DNA of 64,000 nucleotides, from NCBI GenBank assembly GCA_029582165.1, contig CM055880.1:7998001-8062000 (forward strand). The letters are read 5' to 3'. Both the position numbers and the translations under genes were made by a program. Below, one piece after another: positions 56,921 through 64,000 of this stretch. The stretch comes from Portulaca oleracea. Lineage: Eukaryota > Streptophyta > Magnoliopsida > Caryophyllales > Portulacaceae. A model generated the notes under the pieces. It saw only the letters and a list, made by a program, of their open reading frames with translations. It was not told the origin of the DNA and did no database searches. Position 1 is the first letter of the stretch; each line of letters starts with the position of its first letter.

Positions 56921-57885
56921 TGGAGCGTTACCGTACGTGTGGGATGGGTGAAGATTAACTTGAGTAGTTGAATGGGATCGATACTCAACAAGAACAAGGG
57001 TCTTGAACACCAAAAGGATGGATATGACCTTGGGCAAGGAGAACCACAACCCTTGGCCTAACACCTCACCATGATTATTATAGGTAATCCACTAAATAAT
57101 TACTAAAGGAATGACTTGAACACCACCAAATCACTTGGATAAAGTAACAAGATTTTTGAGAGAAAACTAAGGGAGAACCCCTTACAAATGTACTAGCATA
57201 ATATTCAATGTCAAAAAACCTCTAAACAATGCCAAGTGAGGGGGTATATGTAGGAATGGGGGGAAAAATAACAAAACGCAGCAGCACGCGCGTGTCGCAG
57301 GCCCGACTCGGCCGTGAGGCTGGGTGACTCGGGCGCGACGGCCTACTGGCCCGGCAACTTCAACACACCATCGTCAATCGTCGTGGGCGCTCAGAACAAT
57401 GACTCGGTCGAGTCACAAGATGACTCGGGCGCGACTGTCTTCTGGGCAGTTTTTCCTTGCCAACTTCAAACTCGCATAACTTTTTCATCTGGACTCCGTT
57501 TTAGGCCCGTAAGATATCGATGAAAAGCTCTCGATATGTACTTTAAGCTTCTAAAATCTGAGACCCATTGAAGTTATATTGAAGGATTTATGACCCAAAG
57601 TGTGAAGGCACGCACATTCCAACAACCCACGTTGACCATTTTCCGCTTATTCTTTCCGAAGGACTTTGAACCCTTTTAAAGGCCCGAAGTAGGTCCCCAT
57701 GAGGACCCGTAGCTCCACTCCCATGGTCCGGGGTCCCATTTGAACTTTGAAGTGGATACCACAACCAACGATGATCGATTCATGCCTCAAGGGTCTCGGG
57801 TCCACCTTGAAATGTACTCCACACCCGACCTTGGAGTTGATTTCTTCGTGTTCTTTAGAGGGGGTGAGGATAGACTTGGAAACCA
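56921..57885 (-). repeat. 3' LTR of the gag-only retrotransposon
   Basis: On the minus strand it starts TGGTTTCCAAGTC and ends CGTACGGTAACGCTCCA, and it aligns along its length to 60024-60980. It contains GACTCGGGCGCGAC words and a GATCGATTCATGCCTC phrase. Differences from the other LTR are scattered substitutions and small indels, so the insertion is not recent. Confidence 0.9.
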
Positions 57886-59672
57886 TGGATCCCGAGGCTC
57901 AGCCCCAGCCTGGTACGCTCCATACTCCCCTTCTTGAAAAAGAGTTGCCCTCAACTCTTGGGGGTTACAATGAAGGCACTCCCCATTACTCTGGCACCCG
58001 TTGCTTGAACCCTCCAACAAACCGATCGTGATCACACTGTGAATTCCACCCTGTTTGAAGAAGTAGGAATTCTGGAAGAGGTTTGGGGGTGAAGAACAAA
58101 GGACGGAAGGAGGAAATTTTTGAGGAGTTAGGGAACGCTCAACCTCTCTAAGCTTGTCACACGGTAAAGACAAAGCTAGGGATCGCTTGCCCTCACCAAG
58201 AGCACACTCATCCTGTGTTTCGCTCGATAGGAGGTTCCTCAACACACTTCCCACCCAGGTTTTGTTTTGATGTGGGTTTAAGGGATTCATGCAATCAAAG
58301 CCAAGTAAAAGATCTTCACTCAACATACAATTCCACAAACATTGCATCTCGAACTTCACATTGTACCCAGTCAACAACATATCCTCGAATAACCAATGTC
58401 GACCAAATAACATGTATGACTCATTTCAAGAGTTCATGTAAATACGACCTATGTGCAAACAATACTCATCGAGGGATGACACAAATGAAGAGCTCAAAAA
58501 CTTAGGATGAACTAGAATCAAGGCATCACCAATCCCAAATTCGCCACTACACATCAAATGGACACCAATATTCCAAGCATGCCACTCAAAATATAGAGAC
58601 TTTTCAATTGTGGACATCACAAACTCATCATATAACTTATCACGCCAACAAACTTCATCAAACAACCAATATCTCCCAAAGATCATGCATGACTCACCCA
58701 AAGACTTTAGGTCGCTACATCCAACATCCAAGCAAGACTCATTGAACTTCATAGGTGAGTTTGAAATTACCTCATTCTTCTTATGGAGAAGAGTCCGAGT
58801 GCCAATGAGAGGAAGGGATGGTGAGTCATCTCCATTGATGTTTGATTCCTTAGTTGGTTGCAATGGTAAAATCAAAGGAGCTTCTTCTTGGGCTTCATCA
58901 ACAAGGATAAGAGGAAGGGCAAGATCGATGTTCTCATCCACCTCTTGACATGGAGCTTCAACAATGGTTTCGGAAGCCTTACAAGGATGAATGGAGGCTC
59001 GCTCGTTGGGCATGTGATCGACTTTTGCTTGATTAACTACTCCATGCCCATCAAGTGATGAAATGGACTCATAGTGGACCTCTCGCTTGTAAGTGTTAGG
59101 CAAGAATCGTCGATTCATCAATCTCTTAAGTCGTGCCCATGAAGTGACCTTTGCTCGACCCTCTTTAGCTCGTTGTACCTTGACATTCTCAAACCAAATG
59201 GATGCAATCTCGGTGAGTTTCGATTGAGCAATCTTGAAGGCATGCTCATCGCCATACCCCTTAGTTTCAAAATTCCTCTCCAGGATTTGGACCCATTCAA
59301 GATAGTCTTTCGGGCCGGTGAAGCCATTGAATTCCGGAAGTTTGGATTCGATATCATAGAATTCATTCCGTGGAGGCTTCTCAACTGCTTCCCGTCGACG
59401 ATGGTGTCGAAATGAGCCTCTATCATCGTCACTCGACTCGTAGGAAGGAGGAGGACGGATAGGGCTTTGGGCACGTCTCCGACGCTCATTCCGGGATTGA
59501 ACTTGACGCTCTGGGGCGAGGTTGTCCAACCGCGTCACAATGGCATTAAGGGTACGATCAATGGTGGAGAACCGTTCGTCATGGGTGGCGAGTCGGTTCT
59601 CGATATAGCCCGAAGTTGAGGGCTACTCCGGTGGCTTGAATTACTTCGATTGGAGCTAACTTCTTCGGTCAT
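57787..59672 (-). pseudogene. gag-like protein gene, interrupted
   Basis: The frame from about 59612 runs through an Arg-rich region (RNERRRRAQSPIRPPPSYES) and a gag core (LPEFNGFTGPKDYLEWVQIL, FKIAQSKLTEIASIWFENV, WARLKRLMNRRFLPNTYKRE) to an in-frame TGA at 58426-58428. It continues open in the same frame to 57787. A likely native start (ATG at 59672, MTEEVSSNRSNSS) is one frame off, implying an indel near 59610. The part downstream repeats the phrase FGR[YH]WLF[DE], as in an internal duplication. The core resembles Ty3/gypsy capsid. Confidence 0.8.
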
Positions 59673-60009
59673 ACCGAGAGAAAAGGTGAAGGACGGTTTG
59701 TATTTGGGGTAATTTGTGGGTTTTGAGGGTTTTTTGTAGTTGGCAAGTGTTTGGCTAAGGGTTTTTTGTGTTTTTTTTCAACTCAGACATTTCATCGAAC
59801 ACCTTGCGTGCACTATTTTCCAACTTCTTTTCAATGCACCAAATGACTTCAAATCCAACAAATACAAACACAATACAATATATTGCAACACAATTTGATA
59901 GCACTGGGGTTGGGGGACACCAATATTTGCATACAACTCACAAAACTCAATACTAGAGAACACTACTAGCACAACAATGGAGAAAACTCAAGCTAGATGA
60001 AAAACCAAA

Positions 60010-60021
60010 GCTCAGATACCA
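60010..60021 (-). promoter_or_regulatory. Primer-binding site of the gag-only retrotransposon
   Basis: On the minus strand, TGGTATCTGAGC follows the 5' LTR end (…GCTCCA) after two bases. It differs by one base from TGGTATCAGAGC, which pairs with the 3' end of plant initiator Met-tRNA. Confidence 0.8.
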
Positions 60022-60023
60022 AA

Positions 60024-60980
60024 TGGAGCGTTACCGTACGCATGGCTGGGTGAAGATTAGCTTGAATAGTTGAATGGGATCGATACTCAACAAGAACAAG
60101 AGTCTTGAACACCCAAAGGATGGATATGACCTTGGGCAAGGAGAACCACAACCCTTGGCCTAACACCCCACCATGATTATCATAGGTAATCCACTAAAAA
60201 ATCACTAAAGGAATGACTTGAACACCACCAAATCACTTGGATAAAGTAACAAGATTTTTGAGAGAAAATTAAGGGAGAACCCCTTACAAATGCACTAGCA
60301 TAATATTCATTGTCAAAAAACCTCTAAACAATGCCAAGGGAGGGGATATATATAGGAATGGGAGAAAAAAAATAATGAAACGCAACAGCACGCGCATGTC
60401 GCCGACCCGACTCGGGCGTGACGCCGGGTAACTCGAGCGCGACGGCCTACTATCCCGGCAAATCCAACGCACCATCGTCAATCGTCGTGGGCGCTCAGAA
60501 CAATGACTCGGTCGAGCCACAAGATGACTCGGGCGCGACTGTCTTCTGGGCAGTTTTTCCCTTCTGACTTTAAACGCGCATAACGTCTTCATCCGGACTC
60601 TGTTTTAGGCTCATAAGATATCGATGGAAAGCTCTCAGTGTGTACTTTAAGCTCCCAAAATTTGAGATCCATCGAAGTTATATTGAAGGAGTTATGACCC
60701 AAAGTGTGAAGGCACGCGCATTCCAACAACCACGTTGACCATTTTCCGCTTATTCTTTCCGAAGGACTTCGAACCCTTTTAAAAGCCCGAAGTAGTTCTC
60801 CATGAGGACCCATAGCTCCACTCCCATGGTCCAGGGTCCCATTTGAAGTGGATATCACAACCAACAATGATCGATTCATGCCTCCAAGGTCTCGGGTCCA
60901 CCTTGAAATGTACTCCACACCCGACCTTGGAGTTGATTTCTTCGTGTTCTTTAGAGGGGGTGAGGATAGACTTGGAAACA
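60024..60980 (-). repeat. 5' LTR of the gag-only retrotransposon
   Basis: This partner of 56921-57885 starts TGTTTCCAAGTC at 60980 and ends GTAACGCTCCA at 60024 on the minus strand. Length is 957 bp. Confidence 0.9.
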
Positions 60981-61610
60981 ATCAACAATGATCAATTTTT
61001 TTAGGATTTTTGACCAATCAAGCGCACTTTAAATTAAAATTAAGAAACTTATCTTGACGAGTAAGAGTAAAGTTTATTAAATTAATACCTTGTTAAACCA
61101 AGACTTGGAGTTTGTTGGCTATGTTTAGTCAGGGTAGTCTTAAAACCTTAATTAGACATTAAAGTTAATAAATTTTGCATATAGATTTCATAGTTCAATC
61201 CCAAATATTTTCTATTCTAAAACACGTTTGAGCGTCGGTCAACAGACAAATCTCTATTGCCACTCTTAAGTTGTTTGGTACACATAATATTTATCTTTTT
61301 TTAGAAAAACGTGACAAATAAAATTTCAATTAAAGGGCACCTTGGAACCTAAAAGCTAATAACGTAGCTAACAGGGCCAATGATAATTTGTGAATAATCT
61401 AGAGACTTTCCTCTTGACCACATGCACCCTTAACCCTTTTTACATTATCTGTATGCCAGGGCCCACAGTGCCGCGGTGCGCCCGTCTTCCTTTGCACTTA
61501 TGTTTTAATAATTTTTTTTATTAGTGTATCATTATCTCATTGTGGTTTAAAATATTTTGTTCAAGCCGCCCATAAATAAGAAAATCATACCATGTGTGGT
61601 TAATTATTGT
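60981..61610. other. Intergenic sequence
   Basis: No gene or recognised repeat is seen. Confidence 0.4.
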
Positions 61611-61903
61611 CATGTTTGGCAACCAGCTGTTAGCTGGTAGTTGTTAGCGGTTAGCTTGAAGTTGTTAGCAGGTAGCTGTTTGGATTAACTATTTAATTGA
61701 CTTTAGCTGTTTTTGCTAATTGTAGAAAAAATGTTTGGTATAGTAACTTTTTATGAAAAGTTACCTCACTAATTTATTGGGTCCAAATAGCTAATATAAA
61801 AAGTTACTTACCAAACACTTCAAGTAGCTTTTTAACCTTGGTAAAAAAGCTAAAAGTTATTCAAAAACCTAAAAGCTACCCAAAAAGCTAGGTAACCAAA
61901 CAC
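61611..61903. mobile_element. MITE with TGTTTGGCAACC ends
   Basis: Left TGTTTGGCAACCAGCT and right AGCTAGGTAACCAAACA are inverted. GCTGTTAGCTGGTAGTTGTT words fill the left arm, with AAAAAGCTAAAAGTTA on the right. The same family appears at 29446 and, in part, at 2331. Confidence 0.7.
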
Positions 61904-62351
61904 CCATATTTATTATGAGGAATACATATATCGAATGTTCATGAACGACATTATATATTTATAAATTTGAAATAAAATGTTCATACTTTTAAACCTAAAT
62001 TTGAATGTTCAAAAAGACAAAGCTAAATTTGAATTTTCATAAAACTAAATTTGAATGTACTTAAATCTAAATTAGAATGTTGATATACTTGAACTAGCCC
62101 ATAGATTTTCATAACTTAAATTATAATGCTTATAAACTTAAACTTAAATGCTCATAATCCTAAATTTGAATTAAAAAAAATTAATATGATGCAAAATTAT
62201 AAAGAAAGTTAAAAAATAAAAAGAAATAAATAAAAAATACAAGTGAAGAACTCACAATGAAGTTAAATTAATTACAAGAAAGGTGCCTCATAAAATAAAA
62301 AGGGAAAAAAAATATCACATGCGCACAAATGCATGGAACACTCACGAGCAC
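61904..62351. repeat. AT-rich region with a degenerate AAATTTGAATGTTCAT repeat
   Basis: Between about 61930 and 62175 the phrase (C)TAAATTTGAATGTTCATA recurs roughly every 25-35 bases. No gene is seen. Confidence 0.55.
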
Positions 62352-62366
62352 GTTGAGTTTTCACTT

Positions 62367-62599
62367 GTCAATGAGCTAGTAGCTCACTTGACATGGATGT
62401 GACCTTCCATCTTGGAGGTCATGAGATCGATTCCCATGACTTGCAAATCTTCTTGTGTGGAGATGAATAGGGTCATGAACCAAGTCTTTGGGCTTAGGTT
62501 TAGGTTTCCTTCCTCCTCCGTGGCTCACGAAGTCCGATTGATGTACCTCTTGGATAGGGGCCCGGTTGGATGACCCGAACTTACTATTGTAAAAAAAAA
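62367..62599 (+). mobile_element. tRNA-derived SINE with 15-bp target duplication
   Basis: The duplication is GTTGAGTTTTCACTT (62352-62366) and GTTGAGCTTTCACTT (62600-62614), one mismatch. The head resembles a tRNA: box A-like TAGCTCACTTGACATGG at about 62380 and box B-like GAGATCGATTCCC at about 62425. The body is unrelated to tRNA and ends in a nine-base A run. This is a complete plant SINE with RNA polymerase III promoter layout; the short minus-strand frame over it is not a gene. Confidence 0.88.
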
Positions 62600-62967
62600 G
62601 TTGAGCTTTCACTTAAATTACACCGTTTTTCGGAATAAATTACATTTACCCTATTTGACATTTGTGGTAATAATTTTTGAATATCCAACATTTGTAAAAT
62701 AATTTTCACCTTACCAGACATTAAGTAAAAGTGATTTTTTGTGGGAAAATCTGATTATTTCTCATCGGAAATAAGAAAAATACAATAATGCCCCTATATG
62801 GCAATGTGAATGTATCATGCTGCCCATAATATTGAGAAGAAAATCACTTAAATGACCTTTTCATTGTTTTGTATGGAAAAATGTGTGTCGAAACTCCAAA
62901 TAGAAAACACCTTCAGTTGATTCCTCCACACTCTTTTTTATCAACACTCCCCTGTTAATGCCATATG

Positions 62968-63563
62968 TAGGGCTGGCAATGAGGCGAGCCGGGTCGTGAG
63001 GACTCGTGAGCCAACTCGGCGGGGAGCTCGTAAAGCTCGGCTCGGGCTCGTGTGGAAGGCGAGCCGATACAAAGTAGATTAACAGGTTTTAGTGACATGA
63101 TATAATTATATGGTAAGACTTGTAAAAAACATTAGTAAAGTGGGTTGGGTAGTTTTTTTTTACGTAAATTTACCAAAAATTACCAAAGTTAAAAAATAAA
63201 AATAATTTAATTTTGATACATTAGGGTCAATTTCATAAAAATACCAAAAATTACCAAAAATTACTAAAATTTAACTTTTACCAATTACTTTTTACATATA
63301 AATTTGACATACTACTGAATTAATAACTTAACATAAATTGGCCCAACGAGCCCAACGAGCGGAGCCGTGCAAAAAAGAAAAAGAAAAAGTACAAGCCCAA
63401 CGAGCCGAGCCGTGCAGCCGAGCAAAGTCCCAACGAGCCGAGCACGAGCCTCACCAACTAAGGCTCGGCGAGCCACGAGCCGAGCTCGAGCATACGACCC
63501 AAGCAGCGAGCCGAGCTTCGAGCCTACCAAGTTTGGGCTTGGCTCGGCTTGTTGCCAGCCCTA
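62968..63563. mobile_element. hAT MITE (GCTCG-rich subfamily), nested
   Basis: A perfect 8-base duplication GCCATATG lies at 62960-62967 and 63564-63571, with perfect inverted ends TAGGGCTGGCAA/TTGCCAGCCCTA. The arms are built of GAGCCGAGC/GCTCGGCTCG words around an AT-rich core. Frames of repeated Arg/Ala/Glu over the right arm are translated repeat. Confidence 0.93.
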
Positions 63564-63571
63564 GCCATATG

Positions 63572-63734
63572 AATTAATATTGAGAGTAAAAACGTCAATT
63601 CATATTTAATAGAAAGTCATATGAATTAATATCAAAGGTAAAAAAGTCAATTCATATTTATCTTTTTAATGTTACGCTAGAAAATCTTACAAAAATCAAT
63701 TATAAAATATTTTAGTAGGGAGGTTTAAATTTAT
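63572..63734. repeat. Short direct repeat in the split element
   Basis: A unit of about 55 bp beginning CATATGAATTAATAT occurs at about 63566 and 63627, both containing GTCAATTCATATTTA. Nothing else is seen up to the right arm of the enclosing element. Confidence 0.6.
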
Positions 63735-64000
63735 GAACACTTTGTCAAGTAAGGTGAAAATTAGTTTATGAAATCAAGTGTGTAAAAATTATTACCACAA
63801 ATGTCAGGTAGGGTACTGTAATTTACTCCCCGTTTTCACCCGTGAGCTTGTTGGATTTACATTTTGTTGAGGAATATTTTTTTTGGTAGAGGAATATTTA
63901 ATAGAAAGTCAGTATACCGAGTAGCTTCCTGTGAAAACCAATAATAAAAAGTTAGTTTTGAAATTATGAGTCAACGTCAGCAATCTTTGGTAGTTTTGGC

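Larger units (their letters stand above)
56921..60980 (-). mobile_element. Non-autonomous LTR retrotransposon with gag only (TR-GAG type)
   Basis: Two LTRs (56921-57885 and 60024-60980) enclose 2.1 kb whose only coding sequence is a gag-like frame on the minus strand. A Met-tRNA-type primer site lies just inside the 5' LTR. No protease, reverse transcriptase, RNase H or integrase motif exists, so it must have been moved by a partner element. No target duplication flanks it (GTAGG versus ATCAA), which points to recombination between elements or deletion at an edge. Confidence 0.85.
62633..63831. mobile_element. Long-TIR (Mutator-like?) element split by a hAT MITE
   Basis: About 95-bp arms at 62633-62730 and 63735-63831 are inverted copies. 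Shared words are AATAAATTAC/GTAATTTACT, GACATTTGTGGTAATAATTTTT and TAATTTTCACCTTAC. The flanks CCGTTTTTC and CCGTTTTCA differ at two bases. Most of the interior is the hAT element at 62968, so the original element was about 600 bp. No coding capacity. Confidence 0.65.

Noticed and set aside
57740..58031. Plus-strand frames in the gag-only element (also 58215-58505, 58610-58948)
   Set aside because: They are antisense to the gag frame or lie in the LTR; primer site and gag both show the element is on the minus strand.
63312..63577. Ala/Arg/Glu-rich frames near the right end
   Set aside because: They lie within the GCTCGG-rich arm of a hAT MITE with exact target duplication.

Overview
The window looks like nuclear DNA of an AT-rich flowering plant, most likely a eudicot. 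The genes are intron-containing and of plant-specific families, and the mobile elements are plant types (hAT, PIF/Harbinger, Stowaway and Mutator-like elements, a tRNA-derived SINE, a LINE, Cassandra and other LTR elements). I cannot name the species. No tRNA, rRNA or CRISPR locus was seen; the only rRNA-like sequence is the 5S-derived part of two Cassandra LTRs.

Left third (1-29 kb). Three genes lie on the minus strand. Two are full-length paralogous receptor kinases of the LRK10L type (4324-6856 and 16900-19598), each with four exons, a cysteine-rich GUB_WAK_bind/WAK_assoc ectodomain, one membrane helix and an RD-type kinase. They share intron phases and a 33-nt exon 2, so they come from one duplication. 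The third (28009-28741) encodes only a signal peptide and a related ectodomain, with no kinase found nearby. Between them lie a LINE relic, a Cassandra LTR, a Ty3/gypsy gag relic, many MITEs, a satellite-like array and a Mutator-like element that seems to carry a gene leader.

Middle (29.9-40.8 kb). The interval 29915-40761 is bounded by about 490-bp inverted repeats starting GGGAAATTTCATATG, flanked by near-matching 9-bp direct repeats (TTACTTTAT/TTAGTTTAC). I read it as one old, decayed Mutator-like element, swollen by nested LTR insertions, two of them with perfect 5-bp target duplications. Inside are a weak transposase-like relic and two unusual arrays of GC-rich palindromes.

Right third (40.8-64 kb). 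After a solo-LTR-like segment, microsatellites, a rearranged Cassandra copy and a large foldback MITE comes one well-preserved plus-strand gene, a DUF789 family protein (CDS 50218-55919, six coding exons, 377 aa, one probable GC-AG intron). Downstream are a 4-kb LTR element with only a gag-like reading frame and a Met-tRNA-type primer site, a SINE with a 15-bp target duplication, and a hAT MITE nested in another inverted-repeat element.

Splice sites, reading frames and target duplications were worked out by eye. Family names rest on motif recognition, not database searches.
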